A stretch of DNA of 64,000 nucleotides from Adineta ricciae (taxonomy: Eukaryota > Rotifera > Eurotatoria > Adinetida > Adinetidae). Below the pieces are notes generated by a model. The model was not told the origin of the DNA and did no database searches. It was given only the letters and a program-made list of their open reading frames with translations. Below are positions 1-12,485 of the stretch, in pieces. Numbering within the stretch: the stretch's first letter is position 1; every line of letters starts with the position of its first letter. A program made the position numbers and the translations under genes. The DNA lies in assembly GCA_905250025.1 (NCBI GenBank), contig CAJNOJ010000036.1, positions 124,001 through 188,000 on the forward strand, in the 5' to 3' direction.

Positions 1-3000
1 TGTTCATTAATTGCTTTTACTTGACTATTGATGTTGTTGTTGTTATCAATGATAATGACGCTAGTGTTTGTCTTTGTCTCGTAAACTGTTCATAAAGTTT
101 CTCATTACATCCCGAATTGATGAGAAAATCGATCAAAGAAGAACAAAAAAACAATATTCATTCTCTCATACGCTCTTTTACTCTTTCATCAAGCAATCTT
201 CCATCGCTAATGCAAATAAATGTTACCTTTCTCTTCCATAAACTCTCAGTTCGATGACAAACAAGCAATTAATATTTCGTTGTGCTTATCAATCTGCGGA
301 TGAAATATGTAAACTAGTGATTGATATGAAAGTTAGTCGAGTGATGGTGGAATACAAACTAGTAGCAACCATGAGTAACCTACGTGTTTGATCGATGACT
401 TCGTGTTCGTATGATGAGAATTTGCAATTGAAAAGTAAATGATGTCAGTAGTTATGCAAGAGACTCTTTAATGATCAACATAGATACGCATCGTATGGAT
501 AGACATGTCCAACATGTTAAAGAATTAAGAAATCACAAATTTGTCGTTTGCCTTCGTATCTGATCGCAAACTTGTTGACAGTATTAAGCTTCGTGCATAT
601 GTAAATCATGAGAGATATGCAGTGAAGTGTATGCTAGAATGTATCCTTTCGGCGAAAAGTGAAAGAAGAATATGATCGACTTCGGTCAAAAGAAAAAAAA
701 ACGATTCCAGCAATGTCGATAGACGCTACGCTGGAATAAATCCGAAAGCTTAAATTTAACGCATATAGTTCAGATTGATGTTCAATGTCTGTAGAGTGTA
801 TTGTTTCCTAAAGTAGCTTATGGGATTATTCCTTATTCACTTGTTGATGAGAAGTAAGATTGTATATGTCTAGTGATGCAGTTTATTGATATAATTCGTT
901 AAAATATTTCAATTTGGTTCGTCAGAGTAGATAAATGTCTATGTTTAACGAAAAGATTTTATGTAAATGTTCATATTTAAGCTGAAACTAAATGAACTTG
1001 TTCGTTTGAATCAAGTTTTATTTTCGTCCTTTTCTCTTCCTTCTCGTAATTCCATTTAACAAATCCAACACCGGCCGATTGACATATCTTCAGTTATCCG
1101 ATTTATTCGTCCCAATTATCATCAACTAACACATTTATTTAGATAGACATATATTGCTGTTAGCTATGACATTTGTTCTGGTACTATCATATATTAGTCC
1201 GCGGAGTTTTCAACTTACAACGTATTATGACAAGGACTAGATCATCTCTCGTGAGTTGCTCGCTGAAGAATTAGAAGTAATAATTGGTTAAAGGAAAATA
1301 GATCTCATTCGATTTCGCTTCAGAGAATTCTTCAGGGAATTTGTTAGACGGCAGACTTTCGATAATGATCAATGACTTGAAGAAACTGTTCGAGATGTTA
1401 GAAAGAGCAAATACAATGATCAATTTCATCGATCTCCCTCGAGTAATATTCAGACAATTTGTTAGAAATTTGCCTTCGTTTTCTTGTTGGAGAAATATTG
1501 CTAATTATGTAGCAAATATAAAAGAAATTATTGTGCTAATAATTAAGATTTTGTGCTATAAAAGATCCGAGTATCAATTATTGATTGAGTAAATTTACTA
1601 CGTTATCAAATGAATGAAACAATTAAATATGTTCTGACTCGATTAGTATTATTCATCGACATTGAAGTAGTTCTAGTGAGAAAGCAGAACTTCACACGTT
1701 CATTCGGATAATTTTCATTGACACCATCTGGTGTCGATCATCATCTGATCTTTTCAATAGTATAGATTCGAGATTCTACAGATGTTTGCCTTCATTTCTC
1801 GTTCTCCCTCTCCTTCAATGTCTAGAAAAACAAAGCGAGGGAGAAGAAAAAAGTCAATTTATGAATGCCTGTTAATTAGCTTGTTGGTTGAGTTGAAAGG
1901 CAAGCGGAAACAGTATGATATGCAAAAGACATCGTGTAGTAGAAGAAGAGAATTATGAAAATCAACAATTTACGCAATACATGGCTGTATCGTCGGATAA
2001 TCTGAAATGACGGTAATGAGCTTTTCAGGCAGGAGAAATTACATATTGACAAACGATCATCAATTCTAACGAAAAAAATATGGCGTTAGTAAAGTTTCTT
2101 TGTAAACAAACCTGTCTGCTTATCGTATCAAATAAATACGGATGCTAAAGAGGAAAATTGTATAAAAAAAAGAAATGGCAAATTTATTGAACGAGTTTCT
2201 TTTTCTATAAAGATTCAATCGCATAATATTCAGCTTTTTCTTTCTCCTCCTGAGAACAGTAAGAAAAAAAAACATAAAAATAAAGAGAGATAGATCTTAG
2301 AAATAATCAGGTTTAGTCTTAAATTTTACTTTGCCGGATGTATTTGCAGCATCATCTAGGTTAGGAAGAAGTGTAGCTGAGCTCGGCATGGTTTCTTTTT
2401 CTTCTGAATGTTCCGTACTTTCCTCGTCATGGTCTCCAAGTGAACATTCGAAACGTTTTACCCATGGGTCCAGCGCGTTATCGTCATCATCGTCATCGTC
2501 GAAATCGTTATGAAATGCAATATTATCGTTTCGCTTTAGCTTCGTATAATTTGTTGCTGTAGGACTAGTGAGCGGTAAGGTTGGTGTGCGAGATATATTA
2601 GTCAATGGACGTATCGTTTTGCGTGAAGTTGGCGGAGTCGTTGATTGTAATTGCTGTGGTTTAGCTCGCTGATTATGAATAAATGTAGCAGATAACGATG
2701 GGTTATTATTAATATTATTATTATTTGGTTGAGGAGATGGCGAAGAACTCGATAGTGAAGATACAGTAGCACACTTAACAACTGGCGATGAACGTGCATC
2801 GTAAAGTTTACCGTAGCTCTGATCTGACGGTATCGGCGCTTGCTTTTGTTGTTGTTGCTGTTGTTCTTTCTTTGTCCGATGATGATGCTGATAATGATTA
2901 GGTACTGTTGTTCGCTCTAGACTAGATACATGTGAATGTTCTTTCGTGTGTTGTAATTGATGTTGAAGATGATGCTGATGAGATGTCATTTGTTTACTTG

Positions 3001-3707
3001 AATGTATCGGAGGATCTTCAAGACTTTTGCCTCGAGATGAACGAAATATAGCTGGCACGGAAGCATTTTCATTTGAAGAAGTGTGATCATCACGACGTGA
3101 ACGACGTGGTGAAGATGCTGACGTGTTCGTCTTAGTTGTCGAGCGTATACGATTAGAAGTATCATCGTAATTTTGTTGTTGCTGTTGTTTCAAGGATGCT
3201 GCTGCTTCGTTGATCATTGATGATTGCGATTCTTCATCGATCAGTTTCCATGTCAATGTCAATGTTACGGAATCGGGCCCACCAAATATATCCCATGACA
3301 GAGCATAACGACAGCTTTCTTTCGCCATTGTTCGAAGGAAATTGATAACAGGTCGAGGTAATTCGAGTACGTCCATTAAGTTAATGCTATTGAGTTCCTA
3401 GATCATTTTCGAAAAGTTGTTATTTTTTGTCTTCGGTGTATATATATATATATATATCTAGAAAATTGATATTTATGCAGAAGATTTAATAATATCCTGA
3501 TCTCTTGACAAGAATAAATGGTTAAATAAAGAGAAAAGAGAAGGATTTTTCTTGTTTGTTCTTTCTAAATCTTTTTGCTATCTCTTGTCGATATATCGGA
3601 TGTAGCTATGTGTATGTATGTTGTTATTCTCGCTATTTTTTCTCATCAACGACAATAGAACTGTTGCTTTTGCTGTTACTAATGCTTCGTTTCTCTTCTC
3701 TTCGTCT
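1..3707. repeat. Duplicated block, left copy
   Basis: This block is repeated almost base for base at about 10,184-13,892, with scattered substitutions and small indels that I estimate by eye at about 3-4%. It includes the long exon of the low-complexity gene (3,397-2,297) and its 2.3 kb of downstream sequence. The left copy starts at the window edge, so its true left boundary is unseen. On the right the copies stay collinear until the n at 13,893 cuts off the other copy. A TA run at about 3,438-3,458 is present here but reduced to a short interrupted form in the other copy. The matching short ORFs at 1,341 and 11,525 change length between copies and look like passengers, not genes. Confidence 0.95.
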
Positions 3708-6700
3708 TCTTCGTCTCTTTTCTCCCGTGAGGACTTGCGCATTCTGAGTAAACACAAAACTTTTCCTTTCGCTCGCACTCTCCCCCCTCTCTATTCGTCT
3801 TGGGCGGCTCAAAATCTATCTGTTTCCTACTCGTGCCAATGGATGAATAGACTTGCCTGAATGTGCGCGTGTGTGCAACAATAATACTTCCCGGTGATGT
3901 CATTTCCTCCATGCGCTCGATATGCCAACAATAGTGGTAAATCCTATCAAAATGGTTAATAGAAAAATAGAAATTCTATGTATGTCTATCCCTAGCTTGG
4001 AAATGAGATGCGATCGACCTCTAGTGATGAGAACTCTAGAAAAAAAAACTGAGTGTATAAAGTGTAAATAGTAAGAGAATAACAAGCATGAGTGGTGAAA
4101 AAATAACATGACACAGCAGGATTTAGAGCTCCATGCTGTGTATTCTATACAGTGGATTCTACTTTTCCTGAGTTACTGGCGACACTTGAAGTACATTATT
4201 AAAAAAAAGAGATAAGTATAGGTCAAAGAATAACGACACAGAAAAACGATAACTGTTCAATTAATCATTTTCATAAATTCGTTTTCATAGTAGTTTCACT
4301 ATAAAACTTCGAATAACAATAGAGACAAAACAAAATACNGAAGTTAGTCGCACTAACTGTTACACTGGTATCTACTCTTCAACACACTTATTTGACTAAT
4401 GATAATAGAAACAGAGAATGAATGGATGAATGAAAAAAAAAAGAAATGCTAAAAAAACAAGTCGAATAGATCAGATGAAAATAAAAAAATGAGTATAATT
4501 AGCACAATCTCGATTTGAAATGTCGCTATATTTCCTGACAAAACACGTACCAAAAAGATGGATGTTGTTTTTCTCCTTAGTTGTCACCTATACTCATCGA
4601 AATATATATATATATAATAGCTAGAAGGTTACTTATATAATAGTCGGACGAGTTTGTGTTGGTAGAAGAAAAACCGCAAGAAGAAAGAAGAAAAAAGGCA
4701 CAACTATGTCGACAACGTCGCCGACGCCACCATGTCCTTCTTCTTTTTCTTTTCCTTGTCGACATCGTATTTTGCTGCTATTACTATTATTGCAGTTTTA
4801 TTCGTCGTTCTCTGTCTTATTTCGATCGGTTTGTTCTGTCGCACAAGAAGGAACACAGAACAGCTTTCGATTCTCCCCCCTCCTCTCTTCGCCTTCTTCT
4901 CTTAGTCCTCAATAATACCGATACATAATAGAATCACCATCGACTAGCAAGTTCTCTCTTCTTCGCTTTCTATTTGATAAAAAAAACGCAAGCACTATTT
5001 CATGTTGTAAAATTAGATAAGCACACATGGCACGTGCATACAAGCGTCATTCTCATCTGATATTAACAGATGAAAAGAGAGAGAGAGAGTGAGTGACGGA
5101 AAGCAAATGAAATCGACTTTTTATGGTCTCAGTTATTTGCGTTTCCCTTGCGTCTCGTCTTGTTCGAAAGGTGAATATGTGTTTGCATACTCTTTTTTTT
5201 TCTTTCGATGGTCGAGTCAAGTCAATTTATCAGTAACTATCAACATACATAGGATTACTTTTATATTGTATACATATATGTATTTGCGCGACCTTCACCT
5301 GTGATTCGGTTACATATTTCAATAAAATATCAGGGAAAAAAAGAAACATCTCCTCTGAATTGCTTCGATAGATGTCTCGTTTTAATAAAAATAGAGAAAA
5401 CCAAAAAAATGTACACGTACTTATCTATTTATGCTGAATAGTCATTAATGAAAAGATCTAATCTATGCGTGTATGTTGATCCATTTATCTCTATCATTAA
5501 ATGAAGGGGAAAAAAGGCATCTGATTATTATAACTATCATAAGTCAAACTGATACACAATATAAACCAGAAACTCATAGATTATACGAAAGAAAAAACTC
5601 GTGGTCCAAGATGAAAAAGAACCTCTGACGTCTACAGATGAGCATTTACATTCCGATGTCGATGTCTTTGTGTATCGTGCTGTAAAAGATAGTTGCGAAT
5701 AAGAAAATGAAGATACTTGAACAAAATAGAAAGAGAGAAGATGATGAACGTCATGAATTCGCGTAAATTATCGCCGATGAGAAGAGAATTTTCGCTGTCA
5801 GCAATGCGATTCCTAGTTAAATTAAATGGAATCGATAGTAGTAGAGAACGAAATCAAATGAAAGTAGAAAAACAAATCAGATAAATATTCATTTGCATAT
5901 CGATCTCGATTTGGTTAAGAGAGGCGGATTTAAAAAAAATAATACATTGCTCGAGTTAAAAATACATTCAAGGTTAAGAAAGAGTAGGAAAAAACATATA
6001 AAAATAACAAAATTTCCTTCGATACATACTTTTTCATTCTGATCGATGCTGCCGCGCTTCGATAGATCATTTTCGGACTTGGTTCGAGCACGTTTCTGCA
6101 ATAGAAAATAAGAAAAAACATCATAATAGCATTCAATACAAATCGAATTCGTCGTCTTTATTAAGTAAACATCTCTATTTTATCTGAATACGTCCCAAGT
6201 GATCAACTAGATCGTTATGAAGAATACGTACTAGAACACTGAAGAGTTTCATTCGTAATCAACAAACGAGAAGAAAACACCGGCTCTGTAACTAGCGTTG
6301 TTCAGCTACTATTTGTTCTTCGCATAGTAATGATAACAACACGAGCAAAGTAATAACTAAAGCTGATGAAGATGAAGTGCCGGCTACTAAAGTAGTCTCA
6401 GCAGTAGTAATAGTAGCAGCAACGGCATCTCCACATCATTCTTCTATTAAATATAGTCAGGAGAGAGAGACGCTGATTTCCTGTTCGTCTTCTTCTTCCC
6501 CCTTGTTTCTCTCTCCCTTTTCACATTTTTTTTTCAACAAGCTTGACACGCACACACCTATACAAAACGTTCAATGAGCCATCAAATACACACTCACTCC
6601 TGTTACGGCACAACAAAAGAAAAAAGTAGAAGATGATAGACAGAAAGGAAAAAACGGGCGAGTACTACTCTGCGCGGAATAGTAGCTCACGGTTGTTGTT

Positions 6701-9030
6701 TTCTTAGACCTGTAAATGAACTACATTAAACACATCGATGATTTTCTTCAAAACATAATAATGCATCACATTCCATTCTCGTTCTTCGAAGAACATGCAC
6801 ATGTGTTAATAACGGCAAATTTCTAGTTTCTTCGTGCACTTGCAAGTAAATGATTGATAGATTGCATACGATCACTTATCAATAAGTCACTCGGAGAAAA
6901 AAAATTCCAATAGACTTTCTCTTCACATCATTCACTTTTTAACATTGCCTAGATTTCTTCCGTTTTGCAATAAATTAGTTTTGTCTGCCTTTGCATAATA
7001 CATACATGCTGTCACACACAAACATACGTCTATATATCTTTTGATAATTGTATTCTCAAGTTCAAAATAAGACGAGATAAAAGAGAATTCAAGCTGTTAC
7101 TCTTCTACATGTATCATATACACTTGAGTCAACTACACATCTGTATAAAATACGATTCAATCTACATAATACATCAAGTGATCAGATGAATCTTGAAGAG
7201 ATATTCGATTACACAAGAAAATATACTACTAACTCTAATCGGATTGTGGTTTAAACAAGTATAAGAAACGAGTTGTAAAATGAAGTTTCTTTTTCTTTTT
7301 AATGATTCTATTTTCCTCGATGATGTAACGGAGAAATCGTCAAAATAGATTCGACATTCTTTGAAATAGCTCTATTAAACTATTTACTAGACGCCAATGT
7401 CGTTCGATTAATATTCAATGAATCTGTTGTGTCTAGTTTAAGCTTCGGATTATTTAACATTGTTATTTCGCTTGCCCAAAAGAAAAGATAAACGCATGTA
7501 TCACTTTCCATGTAAGTCTCTGAATCAGTGTACGCATCGATTAGAGGAAAGAAAATGACTTCAAGATGTTATTGATGTTTTGCAATAGAACATATTAATG
7601 CTAGTCAAACAATTATCAGCAAATTTGAGATGTGATATGTTTTGGAGCTGATCGAGATAAAGTCAAACAATCTTCGATTAGAAAATCAATGGAAGTATCA
7701 TTAGTACAGTGAGTAGTAAGAGAAAAAATATACTCGATACCGATCAGCGATTTCATAGTCAATAAAGAGATGTTATTCTTCTTAATGAGAGGTATAGTTC
7801 GAGTCGAACAATGTCTTGCAAAAAAAAAACAGTTTAATATATCAAAAGAGATTCGGACATTCTTGTATGAAACCGTACGACTAAGTCTGTATGAGAAGAA
7901 AAAACAAAGCATACGTTTTGTGTCTAGTTCATTGAATATACTAAAAGAGAGACAATAGACGAGTTGTGAATATATTTCTCAGTTCGATTGACAAGAAGAA
8001 TTTTGCCAATCGTCGATCATTAATCTTCGATCTAACTTCTTGATTAGTTTTTCACGCAAATATTCATAATGGGTTAGATTTTATCATATCCATCAATGTA
8101 AAATTGAATATGATTCGCATCGATCACCATTTAGTGAATGTCTTTTCGATGCATTCGTCACTCTCTTTTAAACATAAGACGTTTTTTCTGTCGGTATTTC
8201 ATACATTTCTCTCTCTCTCTTCTTATCCTTTCTTGTCATCACATCAATGTAAATGGCGTTAAAAAGGCCAATCTATACGTACAGAAAAAAAAGACAATCG
8301 CATTCACTTCATTCCTAACAATTAATTCCTATGTCATTCAATCGCAAGTTGAACATGCAAAATGGAATTTTATCTTCTCTCGATTCATGTTGAACAGAAC
8401 TCTTTTCTTTCTATTAAACAGACATTGTTAGATTGTTTTACACACATACCAATGATGACTTAGATATCTTGTTATTCTTTCACTGATACTCAATCACGTC
8501 CTTCAGACAATGGATTGTATATATGAGAACTGTAGACAAATGAGAGAAAGAGCTCGTATTTTGACGATCATCAATCAACGGATGAGTGAACGACAACGAT
8601 GTCTCACACTGATCTATCTCGTAACAGGTGTAGATATTGAAGATGAAAAGATGAAATCTTCACTTACATCAACTGGTACTGTTGCTACTGTTGGCGTTAG
8701 TGTTGATATCGTATTGGAATCGCTGCGGGATACGCGTTGTGAGCCACATGGTGAAAACCATTTCGTCCATTTTTTAGTCCATGCTAACGGTCGTTTCATG
8801 GAAATGTTTTCTTTCTGTTGTCCACTTAGATGTGTTTTGATGTGATTAGAATTCATTCCCGTATGTGATACTAATGGACTGTGTTGATCATCATTTGGTA
8901 TTGATGATAATGAGGGTGGTAGTAGTTGTTGTCGTTTAGCTGTTCTTTTCTTACGTCGATGAAGCGAATGGTTATTGTTACTTGATTCGATCATAGTTAT
9001 AGTAGAAATCATCGCTTTGCGATGCTCCAT
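2297..9030 (-). CDS. Low-complexity protein of unknown family, copy 1 (two exons)
   Basis: I do not recognise this family. Proposed exons are 9030-8668 and 3397-2297, giving 487 residues. The first exon ends at a strong donor (GAT|gtaagtg) in phase 0. The second opens after an acceptor (ctag|GAACTC) also in phase 0, so the methionine at 3376 need not be the start. Exon 1 is basic and Ser/Thr-rich, with a Trp-rich patch (AWTKKWTKWF). Exon 2 begins with the only stretch that looks like a folded domain, about 50 residues (LPRPVINFLRTMAKE ... SWDIFGGPDSVTLTLTWKL). It then becomes disordered: poly-Q, His-rich, Ser-rich, poly-N, a run of seven Asp, ending KPDYF. The 5.3 kb intron contains the n at 4,339, so the link between exons is inferred; exon 2 as coding sequence is much surer. 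A nuclear or scaffold role cannot be claimed from composition alone. Confidence 0.6.
3398..4338. other. Intron or upstream sequence of copy 1, ending at an assembly join
   Basis: No gene is seen. The part up to 3,707 is shared with the other copy. 3,708-4,200 is unique in this window and pyrimidine-rich on the plus strand. The last ~138 bases, up to the n at 4,339, are identical to 9,057-9,193. Confidence 0.6.
4201..4338 (+). repeat. ~137 bp perfect direct repeat abutting the n (left member)
   Basis: The sequence from the A-run at 4,201 to caaaatac at 4,338 is repeated without a visible difference at about 9,057-9,193. The left member stops exactly at the n, while the right member runs on into acaacaacg. 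A perfect repeat ending at a gap is the usual trace of an unresolved contig overlap or of a chimeric contig end, unlike the slightly diverged larger duplication. Confidence 0.9.
4339..4339. other. Single n: contig join
   Basis: One ambiguous base. The sequence to its left recurs at 9,057-9,193 with a different continuation, so the n marks a join, not merely an uncertain base. Confidence 0.75.
4340..8667. other. 4.3 kb without a recognisable gene (intron of copy 1 if the two-exon model holds)
   Basis: Only short ORFs without family resemblance or splice-compatible neighbours occur here. The stretch holds purine/pyrimidine-skewed runs (for example 4,700-4,900 and 6,480-6,540). No RNA gene or mobile element was recognised. 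Confidence 0.5.
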
Positions 9031-9056
9031 ATCTTCTCGTTTGGTAGTTGTTTATA

Positions 9057-9193
9057 AAAAAAAGAGATAAGTATAGGTCAAAGAATAACGACACAGAAAA
9101 ACGATAACTGTTCAATTAATCATTTTCATAAATTCGTTTTCATAGTAGTTTCACTATAAAACTTCGAATAACAATAGAGACAAAACAAAATAC
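9057..9193 (+). repeat. ~137 bp perfect direct repeat (right member)
   Basis: Identical to 4,201-4,338. It lies just upstream, on the minus strand, of the proposed first exon at 9,030, and would fall in the promoter or 5' UTR of copy 1. Confidence 0.9.
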
Positions 9194-12100
9194 ACAACAA
9201 CGAAATCTAGAACGAACGAAAAAGGTATAGAAATAAGATCAATGGTTAGAGCACCTATCATGGATAATCGTGTTAGCATGAGGTATGCGTGCATGGGTGA
9301 TTATTGTTATTCGAGAATGAATGAAGAAGAGAGGGAGGTGTAGTTGGTCCGCCGACAGCAATGGTCATATTGCAGTAAACTTACAAACAGTAGAGAGAAA
9401 GAAAGAAAGAAAGATTGAATAAAGAGAAAAAGAAGCGAAGAAATCAATGACATTTAAATCAAAAAAAGTAAAGTGAGAATGAATGAACGGGAGAGAAAGA
9501 GAAGGAGAGCGAGCACAACGAATACTAATAGTGAAACATGAGACAGACAAGTGATGATGGTTGAGTAAGTGTCGTGATACATGAATATAAATCAGCTTCT
9601 GACTGATTCTACAAGTGTATGTCATCGAAAACGAAAGAAAGTAGCAACTTCTGACATATCATCTCCTAATCATAAAACAGAACATCTTTTTCTTTGAAAT
9701 ATCGGATAGGAAAGAGTCTACGTGTGGATAGTAGCTGTCCATTAATACTTTATCAACATGTACATACATGCTTAGCACATGTCCGGAAGGAAACTGTCCT
9801 TATTGAGATTAGAATAATAATGATCTTCAACCGTCGTAGATTAAATCAATGTGTCGTTTCTTTTTCTATAATAAAGTTGTTCAAGATAATTTCTTTCTCC
9901 TCCTAATCAAAGTAGATCAACAAAACTGTTCGAAGTTAATATTCATGTTAAGATGTATATCATTCATTCATTTACTTACTTCAAACTGCTTCCGGCAAGA
10001 ATATATCGATCATTATCAATGTATATCATTGTCTAGAACAGGTGTATATCGTCGATAAGTTTTGCTATCATATACATAGTCTTTCTTTCATATCGTTCGA
10101 TTGATTGAATCCAAAGAATAAAAAAAAAATGACGAACGATTGCGGATGGGAGAATAAGTAAATGATAATAATGATGTAATTTTTGTTCATTAATTGCTTT
10201 TACTTGACTATTGATGTTGTTGTTGTTGTTATCAATGATAATGACGCTAGTGTTTGTCTTTGTCTCGTAAACTGTTCATAAAGTTTCTCATTACATCCCG
10301 AATTGATGAGAAAATCGATCAAAGAAGAACAAAAAAATAATATTCATTCTCTCATACGCTCTTCTACTCTTTCATCAAGCAATCTTCCATCGTTAATGCA
10401 AATAAATGTTACCTTTCTCTTCCATAAACTCTCAGTTCGATGACAAACTAGCAATTAATATTTCGTTGTGCTTATCAATCTGCGGATAAAATATGTAAAC
10501 TACTGATTGATATGAAAGTTAGTCGAGTGATGGTGGAATACAAACTAGTAGCAACCATGAGTGACCTATATGTTTGATCGATGACTTCGTGTTCGTATGA
10601 TGAGAATTTGCAATTGAAAAGTAAATGATGTCAGTAGTTATGCAAGAGACTCTTTAATGATCAACAGAGATACGCATCGTATGGATAGACATGTCCAACA
10701 TGTTAAAGAATTAAGAAATCACAAATTTGTCGTTTGCCTTCTTATCTGATCGCAAACTTGTTGACAGTATTAAGCTTCGTGCATATGTAAATCATGAGAG
10801 ATATGCAGTGAAGTGTATGCTAGAATGTATCCTTTCGGCGAAAAGTGAAAGAAGAATTTGATCGACTTCGGTCAAAAGAAAAAAAAACGATTCCAGCAAT
10901 GTCGATAGACGGTACGCTGGAATAAATCCGAAAGCTTAAATTTAACGCATATGGTTCAGATTGATGTTCAATGTCTGTAGAGCGTATTGTTTCCTAAAGT
11001 AGCTTATGGGATTATTCCTTCTTCGCTTGTTAATGAGAAGTAAGATTGTATATGTCTAGTGATGCAGTTTATTGATATAATTCGTTAAAATATTTCAATT
11101 TTATTCGCCAGAGTAGATAAATGTCTATGTTTAATGAAAAGATTTTATGTAAATGTTCATATTTAAGTTGAAACTAAATGAACTTGTTCGTTTGAATCAA
11201 GTTTTACTTTCGTTCTTTCTCTTCTTCCTTGCAATTTCATTTAACAAATCCAACACTGGCTGATTGACATATCTTTATTTATCCGAATTATTCATCCCAA
11301 TTATCATAAACTAACACATTTATTTAGATAGACGTATATTGCTGTTAGCTGTGACATTTGTTCTGGTACTATCATATATTAGTCCGCGGAGTTTTCAACT
11401 TACAACGTATTATGACAAGGACTAGATCATCTCTCGTGAGTTTGTCGCTGAAGAATTAGAAGTAATAATTGGTCAAAGAAAATAGATCTCATTCGATTTC
11501 GCTAGAGAGAATTCTTCAGGGAATTTGTTAGACGGCAGACTTTCGATAATGATCAATGACTTGAAGAAACTGTTCGAGATGTTAGAAAGAGCAAATACAA
11601 TGATCGATTTCATCGATCTCCCTCGAGTAATATTCAGACAATTTGTTAGAAGTTTGCCTTCGTTTTCTTGTTGGAGAAATATTGCTAATTATATACCAAA
11701 TAGAAAAGAAATTATTATGCGAATAGTTACGATTTTGTGCTATTAAAGATCCGAGTATCAATTATTGATTGAGTAAGTTTACTACGCTATCGAATGAATG
11801 AAACAATTAAATATGTTCTGACTCAATTAATATTATTCATCGACATTGAAGTAGTTCGAGTGAGAAAGCAGAACTTCGAACGTTCATTCGGATAATTTTC
11901 ATTGACACCATATGGTGTCGATCATCATCTGATCTTTTCAATAGTATAGTTTCGAGATTCTACAGATGTTTGCCTTCATTTTCTCGTTCTCTCTCTCCTT
12001 CAATGTCTAGAAAAACAAAGCGGAGGAGAAGAAAAAAGTCAATCTATGAATGCGTGTTAATTGGCTTGTTGGTTGAGTTAAAAGGCAAGCGGAAACAGTA

Positions 12101-12485
12101 TGATATGCAAAAGACATCGTGTAGTAGAAGAAGAAAATTATGAAAATCAACAGTTTATGCAATACATGGCTGTATCGTAGAATAATCTGAAATGACGACA
12201 ATGAGCTTTTCAGGCAGGAGAAATGACACATTGACAAACGATCAACAATCCTAACGAAAAAAATATGGCGTTAGTGATGTTTCTTTGTAAACAAGCCTGT
12301 TTGCTTATCGTATCAGATGGATGCGGAAGCTAAAGAGGAAAATTTTATAAAAAAAAAAAAGAAATGGCAAATTTATTGAACGAGTTTCTTTTTCTATAAA
12401 GACTCAATCGCATAATATTCAGCTTTTTCTTTCTCCTCCTGAGAACAGTAAGAAAAAAAAACATAAAAATAAAGAGAGATAAATC
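9194..12485. other. Intergenic sequence; right copy of the duplicated block starts at ~10,184
   Basis: No gene is recognised. From about 10,184 onward it repeats the 2.3 kb that follows the gene in the left copy. The ORF at 11,525 is the diverged counterpart of the one at 1,341, and the two differ in length and C-terminus. Confidence 0.55.

Noticed and set aside
1341..1592. 83-residue ORF and its 73-residue counterpart at 11,525
   Set aside because: Present in both copies only because the block is duplicated; length and C-terminus differ and there is no domain or good start context.
3556..4928. Several overlapping ORFs rich in Ser, Phe, Arg or Lys on both strands
   Set aside because: They come from pyrimidine- or purine-rich DNA read in several frames; none has a family resemblance.
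8510..8845. 111-residue plus-strand ORF
   Set aside because: It is the antisense shadow of the minus-strand exon at 9,030-8,668, which has better composition and a good donor.
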